Shown: positions 49,101 to 60,850, numbered from the stretch's first letter. The stretch: 64,000 nucleotides of DNA from Scortum barcoo (GCA_023238725.1 CM041552.1:16159147-16223146); one strand, 5' to 3'. Notes: generated from the sequence alone by a model not told the origin. Translations and numbers: made by a program.

Positions 49101-52100
49101 TAACCCACTGATTCTGGCACTCTTAAAAATATCAAATAAGTGTTGTCTTAAGGATGCAATATTGTTTTTCCAGTTCTTTTACCCCTACCGCCAACTATTT
49201 TTTAAATGTTTTTCTTTAGGATGTTTTTAATCCAGTGGTTCCAATACTTACTTACAAGTTATAGTTTATAAATCAATAAGGGATTAGTCAATAAACCAAA
49301 CCAAATAGTCATCTAAAACACTGATAATCTATCACAAATATTGCTGCAACATTTTATGTCTTGTTATGGTTCTGAACTCTGGAGAAGAAATACAAAACAC
49401 ACTTAGCATTCACTAGAGCGCTTGGCAAGCTAAAATATATGAGATGAATGTATTCAGGGAGAAGGAATCAGTCAGTCTTGAGACCATTTGTCGCAACTTA
49501 GCGGGAAGGGACGACGTAATTATGATTTATTTCTATTTAAGTCTAAAAAAACAAACAAGTACTTCCGCTTTGTGACATTCCTCTGCTGCAGTGATATTTC
49601 ACAGATACGTCGCTTTGCCTCACAGGCAGCAGTGAAGCTCACATTTCCCACAGACCCAGCAGGTCTGTTAGACCATCCTGCACTTTAAACAGCAAACACC
49701 TGAACAAAAGACCTGCCCCGTGTGAGGCTCGAACTCACGACCTTCAGATTATGAGACTGACGCGCTGCCTACTGCGCCAACGAGGCCTGAAAAGCAGTGC
49801 AGCTGCTGCAGCTTTAAGAGCTGCGGCGAGGGGAGCGAGAGCGCAAGGAAGGGGGAGGGTGAAAGGGTGGGGGAGGGAGACCGAAGCTTCCACTGAACAC
49901 AAGAAAACCCTCTTTAAGCGCCTGTCTGCTTGCAGCTATTTCCACCAATCTTTCATTTTCATATTCTACCTTTGTCTTTAAGGAAAACACACCCACAGAA
50001 ACATTTAACAGTTTACATACACTGTAAAGAATCAGTGGATTTATCTCAGGAGGTATGACAGGCTGTAAAACGAGGTAATTTAATCTTCTGGTGCAGCAAC
50101 TCATCTTCAACCTGCTTCAGCTGCTCTAATAATTCATTCAGTCAGTGGTTTCCCACACTGTCCTCATGTGAAACGGTTTCATTCAAGCTGTGAGGTGCTG
50201 AGAGTGAGAACAAAAGCATTAACATAGCAAGAGAGTGAGTCCCCCCCCCACTCAATAAAAAAAAACAACAACAAATAAAAAAGAAGCCTGAAGCCACTCA
50301 GAAGCTGGAATCTGTCCTTCTTCTTCAAGGAATTTCTGACTTTATATTGGCTCAAAGTAAAACTGTACAAGCCCGGAGCAGAAGAACCTGACATTAAGCC
50401 AAACGCGGATGTTTGAGAGCGCTGTTTTTCAAAGTCTAGGTTGAGAGCCACCCCTGAGGTCATGGGAAATTTTAAATGGGTCATCAAGAGGTCAGCGGGA
50501 AAACAAAATATTAAACTAGCGTTTCCAACTATAGACCATCTCTTAATAAAACAGCCCTTGCGTCAGTATTCGGTAAAGCTCTGGTCGACACAGTAAAACA
50601 CATTTTATTTGTCGTGTCTTTACGGATATGCCAGTAGATCAGAAGGACAAATGTATAAAAACATGATGGAATTAAACTTGAAAATAAGTTTTATAATAAA
50701 ACTGCAACTTCGAAAAATAACTATTTGCACCCCTATAACTTTGCTGTAACTGAAACAAGCATTTAGAAAACTGTCTGCCGTTAAAGCTTATTCTAAATCT
50801 GAACATCAAGTTGTCTTTATCTTACAGGGACAGTAAAAACACACACATCATGAAACAATTAAACTGTTCATTTGTCCTTCAGAAAATGTGACTATTTGTA
50901 AAATTTTGAACACATAAGAATGACACATGAACTGTATTCTCTCTGATCAAAGATAGCAGAAGAGGACAGGTGTCACCCGTTGTCATCTTTACTCACTGAT
51001 TGGATGAGGATGTGTCCGATGGTCTGCCTATCGTGCCATTGGCTGACGCAGCCGGCGACCTGCTCCAGGAAGTCCTCGTGGTGCTCCAGGATCTCCGGGA
51101 TCTGGTAAAACATCTCGTCCACCAGCAGAGGGTCCACTATGGAGCCACTGTCCGGCTGTTTGAGAGGACGCATGTAGCCCTGAGGGGACGAGACAACCGA
51201 TTCATTACTGAGCATTTCACATATTTTAATATGGAAGAAATGAACTAAAAACTTCATCCAGCAGTGATGGAAGTGTGGGGGGCTGAGATCTGTAAGAGTA
51301 AATATTACTAATAATTATTAACTGAATAAACTGAAATAGCACTAAAATAAACTGAACACAGGTGTAAATGAATGGATTTTGTACTTGTAATTCAATTCGA
51401 GTTCAAGGGATTAAATACATTTTTTATTCAGGCACAGTGAGACAAAATCAGTTCATTTTATGTGTATACATGTTGTCTCCCATGGCGATCGTTAGCCATC
51501 AGTCATGTGTTAACAGGTAATCATACATGTGGGGAGATGGAGACAACTGTACAATGACGTCTGGTTGAAAGCTCCAGAAGAACCTAATGAGTGGGCCGTG
51601 AGTTGAAAGAATCTCTTAACATTTTGATCAGTAAGATTGTTGGCTTCATTTCCAAAACTTACACATAATGGATTCTCTCATGTGTGCCAAAGTCAGAAGA
51701 CGATTAGCTTAGTTTAGTATAAAGAGGCGAAGCATCTTTGTGGCCCGTCTCTGTCCCGAAGTTCAAAAATAAGCTGACAAAGTTAGTTTAGTTAGTTAAT
51801 AGTTTATATTTTGTTTGTTTAATCGGAAAATTAAAATATAAAAATGACTTTTTGGTTTTAAGGAGAGTTACAAGCTGTCATTATTTCTTGGTGAACAACA
51901 GCTGGGGGCATTGACCTCCACCAATCTCATTGTCAGTTGTTGTCAGGTATCATACCAACATCCCTTTTACATTTCTTTCTGAATAGATTAAATCAATAAA
52001 AAGTGTCAATCTAAACTACTCAGTTACTTACAGACACGAGAGTGCTACCTTCTCATCACTGGTATTTTTTTAACTATTCCTTTAATACATTTTCAAGGTC

Positions 52101-55100
52101 AAAATTTTACTCTCAGGCTGAAACTAAAACTTCATATTTTCTCAGCACTGTTTGTATATTCACACTCACTCTCATTTCCTTCCTATGATCACTATTATCA
52201 GAAAATCCCTTAAATATTTTGTTGCTAAGTGATCCGCCCCCGCATGCTCGTGTATAAGAGAAACAGAAAAGTGATGATTGGTTTGCGTGTTAAACAGGTG
52301 CAAGACCTTAGTGGATGATCTTAGTGTTGGTCAATGTGACAATACATACTGTGAGATCATATAAATTTGTCTACTGTCAAAGACTTAGTCACACTATTGA
52401 TCCAGTATTTCTATATGATATATTTAGCTTCTGGGTTAGTCAGTTAACAATTGACTGGTTTAGCCACCTGAATGTGACCAGATGTCAGTACAAATCTAGC
52501 TGGTGCTCGTGTTTTTATGAGACAAACTTGACATCATTTCACTACCATTCAAGACTTTCTGTGTGTGTGTCATGTGATTAATGCTGCATTCACACCATGT
52601 TGACAGAAAAGAAAAGGGGAAAACTTCAAAGATGGTTACCCCAACTGTTATCCTGACAACAGATCAAGAACCTAAATTAGCTTCTTTCATTGTGTTATGG
52701 ATTTTTTTTAACAAGTGAGACCAGAGAAAGACAAATAGTGTGCGGCTCCTTTTATTCGAATAAATATTGGATTTTATTTAGATGTAACTGCCAGTGACTG
52801 TGGCGGACATTTGGCTCTGGGTTTGCTCTTTTCATATGGTGGAAGTCAGGACACCCTGATATCTCCAACTCGGAGGCTGACAGCAAACGTGGATTTCCTA
52901 ATTTGGCTGCACATAATTACAGCCTGAGCGATGTGACGCGATGAATGCGTCAATCTGTTTGGAGTAAACGCCAAACAGATTCTGCATGTAATTTTATGCC
53001 ATTTTATCTTTCTTTTCTTCTCCTCCTCATAATTATATTTCCACCTTTTGGTGACTTGGGCCTCAAAGATAACCCCACAATGAAATGAGCTTTTGTTGAT
53101 TTTGCAGCTAGGTTTTTCCTAACAAAGTCCTAACAAAGTCTGATTCTGACACACACACAGCAATCCATTAAAGCTGAGAGAAATTTGGAGATTCAATTTA
53201 CTGTCTAAAATGGACTCGGGCAGATGTGATCCCCCAAAGCTGTGAGGCCCAGTCAAGCTGTGCGAGGCTCGCTGCCCGACTTCATCACACATTTGATGAC
53301 TAATCCAATCTGCGCATGAAAACATTTGTATTGATGAGAGCCAGGACAAAAGAGGGATTTGAGATATCTTCAAAGCAGCAGTGATTCAGCTTGTACTCAC
53401 TTCAATTTAACTCAGAAACGTGTCACATAAGAGCTCAATAAATGCCGGGAAGTGCCAACTTTATCTCTTCAGGAAGCGTCAGGTTGAAGCAGAGCCTTTC
53501 TGCTTGTTATTCAGATGGAAGAGAAGGCTTCTTTGACTTCTTTGATAATCAATTAGAAATCTATTTTCTATGCAAGTATTTATGAAAGGTTGAAGTATCT
53601 TGAGTACCTTTGCGAGCCTGAAGATGTGACTGTATAGTTCAATAGTTCAAGAATGATAAAAGACTTGTAGGTCATGCACTAAACCGTGGTGATGAAAGTA
53701 ATGGACTGAGAATTTTTGGTGTGATAAATTAGAAAACTAATTAATGAACTGTGAGATGGTAGCTCTGGATAAAAAGTGTGCTTATTGAAGGTCTTCTTAA
53801 ACTGCCACCTATTAGTGAAAATATTGATGGCCACTGTTGTCGTTTTCTGGAGCACAGAGAAGCAGTGTGTCAGGTCAGAGACGTGACAGAGAGAGTGAAG
53901 ATTATATGATCTCTATGTAGGTCATCATGAGTCACGTACTGTACAAACTGATGCCATCAGTGTTGCACCTTTGTGACGGGGTTGAGAGCAGCGTGGCTTC
54001 ACATCTGACTCTGATCCACATTTTGTTCCCAGAATGTCTATATATAATTTATCTGGGTGACAAATGAAATTCAGATGTGTTTCCGTTAAATACATTTAAC
54101 ACTGTTTTTTCTCTGCCTGTCATACACTCCATTTGGTAGCCCCATTCTGGCTACTTCTTTATTACAAAAGTTGTGTTAGGTTGCAATAATTCGGCCTATT
54201 TTGTACCATTTGGCTGGTTTCCACCACTGAAAAGTTAAGCTTCATTCCAATGAGTCATCCCCTCCTCTCCTTAGAGGTGGATGATTCAGACTAAAAGATC
54301 ACTGAGCTCCACATGCAGTGACTGATAACTGATGATCAAATGTTATTTTCAGTTTATTACAATACACACACACACACACACACACACAGAGATACATACA
54401 TATATATATATAAAGTTTGAATGTGTTGAATGTTATCTACAGTCAAATCTGGCAACATGGATCATGTCACACTGTAACAACAAAGTCCAAAACTTGCCCT
54501 TAATTTAGCTCCATTTTGGCCTCCACCAGCTCTTAAGAAAAGTATCCTTGTTTTTAGCTGGTAAATGCTCCACTATGTTCACCAGCCGGTGTGCTGCTTG
54601 GTGCTTTTTGCTGAAAACAACATTGACAATAGTGGTGAAGGTGAACCAAAAAAAAGTTAAGGCCCGTAAAATCAAAACGAGCCAAAAGAAGCTCAAACTC
54701 TCCGTATGGATGAGGGGGACTGTCGGTGATAATTATAGTGTGTGTGGGTTTGTCACTATGCACGACATCCATCGCATACATGCAGGCAGTCGACCCAACG
54801 CTATAATAAAAACTTGATTAGTGCAGCTCATACTAATTCTTTATGTCAAACATCTGGTCTTTCTTCAGCTGCCTGACAAAAAAATCACAGAAACCTTCCA
54901 AAGTCCAAAAAAAGCCCCAAAACTAGAAAGAGTCAGATTTCAACTTTGGACAGTGCTGCTGTAAAGCTGTCTCAGCTGAACCACATCTGACACCCTCCTT
55001 CAGGGATCTGCACTTTCACTGCAGTCACCGTGGTAACACTTACTTTCCCCGTGTCGCCATGGGAACACAGCCCAGGATTATTCACTTTGTGGCCACACAC

Positions 55101-55406
55101 ACACACACACACACACGTACAGAAACACATGCATAGGGAGAAGCAAAGAAAAGTCAGTGTGCATGAGAGGTTTGCGTCCACAATCACACACATTTCATTA
55201 AACTGCACACACACACAGATGTATGCAAACACACACGCATTGTTCGCCCACACACACAGCAAACGGTGACATGTTATACAACTGGGAGATCGCAGGTAGG
55301 GAAGGTGAGGTGTGTGTGAATGTGACAGAGAGAGGGATGTGGCTAAGATTTGGGGTAAAGGTCAGTTAGCTGTCAGACCAGAGATAGGTGTAAGATACAG
55401 GTCAGA

Positions 55407-55453
<47 letters not shown>

Positions 55454-55801
55454 CAGATAATGCTGATGACAGTGAGATGCGATGGGGTTAGCAGATTAGC
55501 CTGGCAGGATGAATGACAATAAGTGGATTACGTAAAACCTTTGTTACCTGCATTTGTTATTCATGCGCTCAGCAATCTGTTTGTGTTTGTGTGTGTGTGA
55601 TGACAATATGTGTGTGTGTGACAGTGATTCAATACGTAAACAACATTCACTTACAGACACACAGGGATGCGAGAATATCTGCAGTAAACTGTGTGCGTGT
55701 CTTGTCTTTGGTGTGTGTGTTACCTGGATGAGGGTACGTAGTGACTCCACATACGACTGCTCTGTGTCAAACAGGGTCATCATCACATGTTTCCTCATGT
55801 C
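39943..55801 (-). CDS. arhgef17: ARHGEF17 (p164-RhoGEF/TEM4), C-terminal 23 exons; 5' end outside window
   Basis: Guanine-nucleotide exchange factor for RhoA, linked to the actin cytoskeleton. All 23 exons have GT-AG borders and matching phases, except one exon that is a base too long (42906-43026). About 984 residues are encoded, equivalent to residues from about 1062 of the 2063-residue human protein; the roughly 1060-residue N-terminus lies beyond 64000. Order (window-relative residues): DH about 1-200 (MRKHVMMTLFDTEQSYVESL, IKPVQRIPRYELLVKDLLKH), PH about 222-407 (KFLRQEMVMEA, KKDRSLFLFSDLIICTTLKR, NFEQAFEDAKKKL), acidic/serine-rich linker about 495-660 (ELVPFDSDDTDDED, TTSSEEEQE, MRRSSRGSFTRASLEDLLSI), and a WD40-like propeller interrupted by that linker (VWVCNSDGYVGQ, SSVWLGTEDGC, FVSLANGEVIVYQREA, DSSRCVTCMV, GHTGHVRFL, STNHLLLWRV). 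The stop is at 39945-39943. It lies in tandem with relt, same strand, as in human. Confidence 0.95.
40282..40464 (-). CDS. arhgef17: arhgef17 exon: propeller
   Basis: 183 nt (gttctacag | gtagtt). GVVLTLAIPAVS, GHTGHVRFLTSIELPEGFDM. Confidence 0.93.
40878..40973 (-). CDS. arhgef17: arhgef17 exon: propeller
   Basis: 96 nt (ccactcag | gttaaa, a weak donor). ADAIIRQHKAACLRITALLA and LLWIGTSAG are near-identical to human. Confidence 0.93.
41233..41407 (-). CDS. arhgef17: arhgef17 exon: propeller
   Basis: 175 nt (ccatctcag | gtaaac). The acceptor at 41408 was chosen over the internal ccag because HWFQVG aligns with human HMFYVG. DSSRCVTCMV, VWLALQGSAQVKLYH and VHKMLAG follow. Confidence 0.92.
41509..41657 (-). 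CDS. arhgef17: arhgef17 exon: propeller
   Basis: 149 nt (atctgcag | gtaagt). SSPVTKMVPVGGKLWCGSQN then RVLIINTTTL; human GSPITKMVSVGGRLWCGCQN. Confidence 0.93.
41891..41958 (-). CDS. arhgef17: arhgef17 exon: propeller
   Basis: 68 nt (tcctgcag | gtaaga). YLDNKVFVSLANGEVIVYQR matches human YLNNQVFVSLANGELVVYQR. Confidence 0.93.
42201..42287 (-). CDS. arhgef17: arhgef17 exon: propeller
   Basis: 87 nt (ttctggcag | gtgagt). IHVYQSSDNIRNRKNSMKMQ and HSASILCIL match human. Confidence 0.93.
42550..42817 (-). CDS. arhgef17: arhgef17 exon: serine-rich linker and propeller
   Basis: 268 nt (gcttgaag | gtgtgt). ETTSSEEEQE, SPMDGRAMRRSSRGSFTRAS, LEDLLSIDPEAYQSSVWLGT. The donor is a weaker GTGTGT. Confidence 0.92.
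42906..43026 (-). pseudogene. arhgef17: arhgef17 exon with one-base excess (frameshift) in acidic/serine linker
   Basis: Acceptor gtttccag and donor gtgagt are good, but the exon is 121 nt where the neighbouring phases require a multiple of three. The 5' part reads ELVPFDSDDTDDEDS in the entering frame. The 3' part reads SSTLQSQASHSTISSSYG in the next frame, which is the frame the following exon needs. The switch falls in the C-rich segment around plus 42963-42972 (runs ggg at 42962-42964 and 42968-42970). Unshifted reading stops at TGA across the next junction. Since the rest of the gene is intact, a sequence error or a recent indel is likelier than a dead gene. Confidence 0.85.
43206..43321 (-). 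CDS. arhgef17: arhgef17 exon: variable linker
   Basis: 116 nt (cctcttag | gttggt). Poorly conserved until LHISISHSSLELAEQPTG (human LHISIAGSGLEM). The phases agree with both neighbours. Confidence 0.85.
43497..43600 (-). CDS. arhgef17: arhgef17 exon: propeller
   Basis: 104 nt (ctctccag | gtcagt). VEACIAVCSARIICIAAVPG matches human. Confidence 0.92.
43739..43822 (-). CDS. arhgef17: arhgef17 exon: first propeller strand
   Basis: 28 codons, phase 0 (gtctacag | gtgaga). FSCASPSHSCPDSG then EVWVCNSDGYVGQ. Confidence 0.92.
43923..43996 (-). CDS. arhgef17: arhgef17 exon: PH to propeller linker
   Basis: 74 nt (tgtttag | gtgaga). DPEFLKAIPIMKTRSGMQ is identical to human over 18 residues. Confidence 0.93.
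44268..44475 (-). CDS. arhgef17: arhgef17 exon: C-terminal half of PH
   Basis: 208 nt (tctctcag | gtcagc). HRELSEKQSLAFSM, FVFEFTSPDARSNFEQAFED and AKKKL form the last PH strands and helix. Confidence 0.93.
44681..44799 (-). CDS. arhgef17: arhgef17 exon: insert in PH domain
   Basis: 119 nt (tgcatcag | gtactg). QATNKESIQKMISRLDEDLS and LGQVSKLSETLSFPHQ match human. A TG repeat sits just past the donor. Confidence 0.93.
45213..45298 (-). CDS. arhgef17: arhgef17 exon: PH domain
   Basis: 86 nt (ctctcag | gtaagg). YSAASVIDTSSKYKFLWKLP and LEDVEVVK match the human PH core. Confidence 0.93.
45481..45590 (-). CDS. arhgef17: arhgef17 exon: PH domain
   Basis: 110 nt (ctttgtag | gtatgt), leaving two bases. 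GGKKDRSLFLFSDLIICTTL and RKSGSLRRSSMS are almost the same as human. Confidence 0.94.
45773..45823 (-). CDS. arhgef17: arhgef17 exon: start of PH domain
   Basis: 17 codons, phase 0 (gtgttag | gtaaga). QRKFLRQEMVMEA opens the PH domain. Confidence 0.9.
46138..46314 (-). CDS. arhgef17: arhgef17 exon: end of DH and DH-PH linker
   Basis: 59 codons, phase 0 (gctctag | gtgaga). LLKHTPDDHPDHQYLLDAQ, AEKINKGRRSAEEAEREAR and IEAHIEGVEH match human. Confidence 0.94.
46443..46535 (-). CDS. arhgef17: arhgef17 exon: DH catalytic core
   Basis: 31 codons, phase 0 (attaaacag | gtgagc). Contains LMIKPVQRIPRYELLVK, the most conserved DH signature, which contacts the GTPase. Confidence 0.94.
47536..47652 (-). 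CDS. arhgef17: arhgef17 exon: DH domain
   Basis: 39 codons, phase 0 (ctactccag | gtgagt). MYSAYIDNFLNAKDAVRIAK is near-identical to human. Confidence 0.94.
47653..50996 (-). other. arhgef17 intron carrying a tRNA gene
   Basis: 3.3 kb. Apart from the tRNA-Met gene at 49714-49786, no exon or full repeat is recognised. The sequence is AT-rich with a GC-rich patch (49795-49890) directly upstream of the tRNA in its own sense. Confidence 0.55.
49714..49786 (-). tRNA. Elongator tRNA-Met (anticodon CAT)
   Basis: 73 nt including discriminator A, no intron. The acceptor stem GCCTCGT/ACGGGGC pairs with one G-T wobble. The anticodon CAT lies at plus 49751-49753 (CTCATAA loop). The A box reads TGGCGCAGTAGG and the B box GAGTTCGAGCC. 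A TTTT terminator follows at plus 49706-49709. The sequence is essentially the vertebrate elongator tRNA-Met, not the initiator, and looks functional. It is transcribed in the same direction as the host gene. Confidence 0.95.
50997..51179 (-). CDS. arhgef17: arhgef17 exon: DH domain
   Basis: 61 codons, phase 0 (cccctcag | gtgagt). GYMRPLKQPDSGS, LLVDEMFYQIPEILEHHEDF and QWHDRQTIGHILIQS match the human DH. Confidence 0.93.
51180..55723 (-). other. arhgef17 intron (4.5 kb)
   Basis: No exon seen. A possible degraded foldback element lies at 51600-51780 (agcttagtttagtataaaga). Microsatellites: CA at 54365-54388 and 55094-55116, TG at 55409-55450 and 55582-55620. Confidence 0.5.
55724..55801 (-). 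CDS. arhgef17: arhgef17 exon: start of DH domain (first exon in window)
   Basis: 26 codons, phase 0, after tgactttacag and before gtaaca. MRKHVMMTLFDTEQSYVESL is helix 1 of the DH domain. No upstream exon is recognised in the remaining 8.2 kb. Confidence 0.92.
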
Positions 55802-57895
55802 CTGTAAAGTCAGAAGAAGAAGAGGGTCGATCATCAGTGCTTTTACATTAGCTTTATCGCACACTCAAATGGTTTTTACTGTGATTAGTTATATATCTAC
55901 ATATCTATAACAAAATACAGCAAAACACACACAAATGCCAACATGCACATTTAATTAGTGGCTTTAGTCTGTTCTGATAAAGAAATATTTCACCTTTTTA
56001 TCGTCTCAGCAGAAAGACACATCTCAAACGTAATTCAAAAAATGTTAATGAGCCTTAATTTGGACCCCCAGTTAACCTTTTCATAATACACTGTGACCTT
56101 GAAAAACTTCGTAAGGCCATAAAGCTTTAATTAAGTCCAGTTTACAGTGTTTTATAACCATTTTGTCAGGTTTTTGTGTTTTAGGCAACACAGAGATTTA
56201 ATTATTCACTCCTGAATTAATGCTTTTAAAACAACCTTGTGGATAAGATGCTTATCATTCAACAGCAACATCTCTGGTTCAAACCTTTGTTGCGCGTCAC
56301 TCTCGTCTCTCCTTTCCAATGCATCCTGTCTATTCATTTAAAGGAAACAATAAAAAAAAGTGATATTTGCTGACATTTGGGTCTTTGCTTTTGTCGACTT
56401 CATCATGTGAAAAATGTGAAAACCCTTCAAGTTCACACGACACAAGGACGGAAATGAGACAACTTTGATTTTAAAGACATCGCTTGTAGTTTGCAGCTCC
56501 ACACTTCACAGCATTCCTACGTGTTGAATATAATATATATCCAGCATAAATGAATGAGTTTCAATAAGAAACCAGAATCACATCATTACCAGTGAAACTC
56601 TCGCGCCAAAGGGGAACGACCTTGTTACGAGAATTAAATAAATAGCCGCAGCCTCAGTTCCCTTAATAATAATAATAATAATAAGAATAAATGTTGTGTC
56701 TTTCAACGGCCGTTTGGCGACAAAATGGGAAATAACTTACAGATAGTGGATTGATGCATCAAAAAAACGCAGATTCAAACAACCAAGTCAGAGAGACACA
56801 AACAACCTGGTTTTAAACACACACACACATACATGCACTGCTCAATCACAGCCCTTTGTTCACTTTGAGGAACTTTACATGACGGGAACCTATTTGTGGT
56901 TTTAGTTCCGAAGTGGTAGTTTCACACCCCGAAAAAGTCCCTTTTCCTGAGGTATGGCTTTCTTACGACCGAAGAACATCGACTCTCCTGTTCTGAATGC
57001 TGCTCACTGGAAAAACATCCGACTCAAAACTTGAACTGTCCCTGGCGTCGATGCTGTGACTACTGATGGAAATATCTTTTGATGTTGTTCACATTTAAAC
57101 AGTTGAGCAACAGACTCCCAGTAGTATGTAAAAGTGAGATTACAAAAGTGGAAATACTTTTGAAAATGAATTTTTCATTGTTGATGTGTATTAAAAAAAA
57201 AAAAGGTTAAAAACACTCAGTCGCCTCTCTTCTTTCTGGAATTTTTAAATCTCCAATTTATACCTCGACATTGCTCGTTTAGTCACACAATATGAGGCAC
57301 ACATCTTCTCAAACCACATCATTTTTTAATCCATTATTGGTCTAATTTTGTCTTAACTTCATGGAACTGCGGAAACAAAGGAAACACAGAGCAGTTCCTG
57401 ACCTTTTGGTTCCTTCTGTTTCAAGTTCCTGGAACTGTAATTGACATATCAGATCTTAAAAGTCAGTCTGCTTATATGGGAGGCAAAAACAGACAGGGCT
57501 GCATAGAGGTCACAATCTAACATCTAACACACACACACACACACAGGGGGGGCCGGATTAGAGGTCACCGAGGCCAGGAAGTCCACAGAAGCAAAGCATG
57601 ACTCAGCAGTTCACTCTTACAATGACTCACGATCAAGCGTGTGAGCTTCTCCGACACACACGGTGGACGTACACACCCAATGTGATTAAGCCAAGAAGGG
57701 AAAACCAGATGGAAAACTGAACATAAAAGAAACTAACTTCTGCAACAACAGAAATGTTATATAATGTTATATTTTAAAGGAACACAAGTTTTCCCCCCAA
57801 AATTCAGTGGCTGAAAGGTTTGTGTTACAAAAGTACAATCTTATATCATGTGAGGAGCCTATCCTTTCACTTGAGATAGGTTTTGTTTGTGTGTG

Positions 57896-57917
57896 TGTGA
57901 GAGCGAGAGAGAGAGCA

Positions 57918-57952
<35 letters not shown>

Positions 57953-57954
57953 GG
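57896..57954. repeat. GA microsatellite
   Basis: GA units with a few gc and ca interruptions. It makes a spurious leucine/serine-rich frame on the minus strand. Confidence 0.92.
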
Positions 57955-60847
57955 TGGGAGAACAACAAGGGGAGTTATAAGGATCGTGGAACAAGTCAGA
58001 CATATTATCTCAGGGGTCTCAGGGGAGACTCCCAAAATATTCTGGTACCAAACATGACTTAGAAATATCAAGCCGAGCCACAGGCGAAACCCTATGGTGC
58101 ACATACAGTGTAACCACCATGTCTCTCGCTCACTGTATTTCACACACACACAGAGGCCACAAAAGTACACACAGGAGGATTTTTTTTTCCTTCTTCCTCT
58201 GCTCCCCTCTGCCAGCACCACGGTGCCCTATAAATAACTGTAACTGTAATGACTTCCCAGAAAGTCCATGTTTAGTGTTTGGCATCTGAAGGGGTCCCAG
58301 GGGCGCTGTGGGGTACCACCGCAGGGCGGCGAAAGGTGGTGTGTGGATGGAGTTTGTGTGTGTGTGTGAGTGTGTGTGAAAGTGAATGTGAGCGGAAAAC
58401 TGTCTAAAATGGGTAAACAATGTGAAGAAAAGCATTATTGTTTGTTTTTGTTTTTTATAGTGAGTGTTAGGCTGACTTTTACATGCCACCAGTGATTTAT
58501 TTGGCAAAGAAATTTTCTTTAAATCAACAATGTTGCTCCTTCACAGAGCAAGGGATAAAGGCCAAGTTTACTCTGCCCCGGGATATGAACACAGACACAG
58601 AGGAGTGGAGGGAACAAATACAAGGCTAAACATGGCTGGAGAGGGAAACACACAATACCACAGTAATCATCCGCTTAAACTCCCCAATTAGCCTCCAAAC
58701 GGGGACGCTCTGACGTCTGTTCAAAATACATCTTGGTTCAGGCCCCTGATTCAGCGACCAGACGCCATCACAGTTTCTCAAAAGTGTTACTTAACTGATC
58801 TTTTATAGGAATTCATAATTCAGTTTCTAGGAATATTTCACACCTACACCATCTACATGGACTGGCTTCACACCCAGCTTTGTCGCACTCTGACAGTACT
58901 GCAGAAATACTGCAAAATTAAAGCTCTGAACAGGAAGATAAAAAGGAAGACCTTCAATGGAGGAATTGGATTTAATTTGAACTTTAACCTGAACCGAAAT
59001 AAATGGTCTTGAATGGACTTCATGGACTCTTCTGGCTTGTAAAAGTTGTCTCTCTGTGTTTTTATGGTTTTGTATGACTATTCATGTGCCTCTGTGCTGT
59101 AGAGAAGACACTTTTTACCAATAAAATGTTTATACTGAGTCTAAATATCACAATGGGACCTGAGGATAACATCTTCAATTGCTTGTTTTTCTGATCAAGC
59201 CCAAAGATGTTACATATACAAGTATATAAAAATTGAGAAATTATTATTTAATTATTAATAAGAAATTAGAAATAAGCAGCAAATCTTCACAATGGGGCCG
59301 GCAGATGTGTATCTGAGGACTGTCATCATTTTTGTGACTTCATCCGCTGCCTGTCAAGTAATTAACTAATCAACTAACTGACTAATTATCTTACAATCAA
59401 TCTATCACCCACTCTGTGTCAACAGATGATTTACTGAGAAGAATGCAGGATGCTGTCAAGCACACATGGTGATCAGCTGCATTGCTAAACAGCTGCGGTA
59501 CTTTATGTGTTTGCAGTCGTGTGATCTAAGAAATACTTCGTCCACGTCTGCCTCTCCTTGTGCTCTCTGACAGCTTTTATTCTGAGCTGCAGTATTTGTG
59601 TACTATACAGTGTATGTGGTAAAAGCTGGGCGCTGCAGTGATGGATGCTGTTTCAGTCCAGTATTTCCTAATACACACACACACACACAACATCACAGCT
59701 GCTTCAGCGCGATTGTCTGACTGAAATTAAACCTCATTCGTGACGATCAAATTAACGAATGTGGACCCACTCTCTTTCTCACGACTCCCTAAATGGAGTC
59801 ATTATTTTGACATTAGCCTGACAAAAACAAACATCTGAAATCAGCTGATTTTGCTGAATACAGGTACACAAACACACAAACATGTACACACACACAGTGC
59901 AGGGATGAGTGTGCTCCTCGAAGAGCCGTTCAGTTCAGTTAGTGGTTATAACTTGTAAGTGTGTGGCAATGACGGGAACTTTCCTGAAGACAGGAATGTT
60001 CCTCTGTTCGGTGCTGGCTGTCTTTATTAGATTACACACACACACACACACATCATCAGAACATGGTGAAATAATGCTAGGAATGCTAGTTTCATTTTGC
60101 TAGCAGGGTTACCAGGGTCTCTCACAACAGAGCTGAAGCCGGGACACTCTGGGTCCAGTCTGAGTCGAGCCTCGGACCACAAAGTTCAACTGGATCCAGA
60201 CTGATCGGTAACTGTGGCACTATGAAAACACAGGATGTTGTTCTCCTCTGTCCAGCTCACAAGGCTGAGGGTGGGGAGTCAAAAGAAAAAAGAAAGTTCT
60301 TTGTAGATTACTCTGGTCATATTATTTATTTTCAATCTTAGACTGAAAAATGTATTTATTAAAAAGATAATTCATTGTTACATCTTTGGTCTTATTTTGG
60401 TGTTTACAAGACAAGGCAAGAAATTAGCTTTCAGATGATCAGACGGGTTGTAACCGACAAAATCCCAAACATTTAGTCTGATTATCTACGCAACTTTATT
60501 TGGATGTAACATTTCAGATCAAAAAGTGAGTGCACCTGAATAAATCCCCACTAAGAAGGAAAACTGTGTGTACAAACACCCACTCTAAATACTGTAATTC
60601 ATCTGTAAACTGTGATTAATGTTTACAACGGGCTGTTCTGGTCATACTTTCAGCATTTAATTCAGTCTGTCTCTTCCAAAGAAGTTTGACTAACCTGTCT
60701 GACTGCTTGTGTGTTCTTTTGCCTGGTCAGGCTTTATTTCAACGACGGCCCCGTGTTCTCATCAGTGACTTTGCTGAAGTACAACGTGATCATTGCTGAC
60801 GGAAATGATGAACAAAACTATAAAAATAAGAGCCAGGTAGTGAGTTA

Positions 60848-60850
<3 letters not shown>

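Noticed and set aside
57767..58507. Minus-strand frames with leucine/serine runs
   Set aside because: Frames across the GA microsatellite; no splice context linking them to arhgef17.
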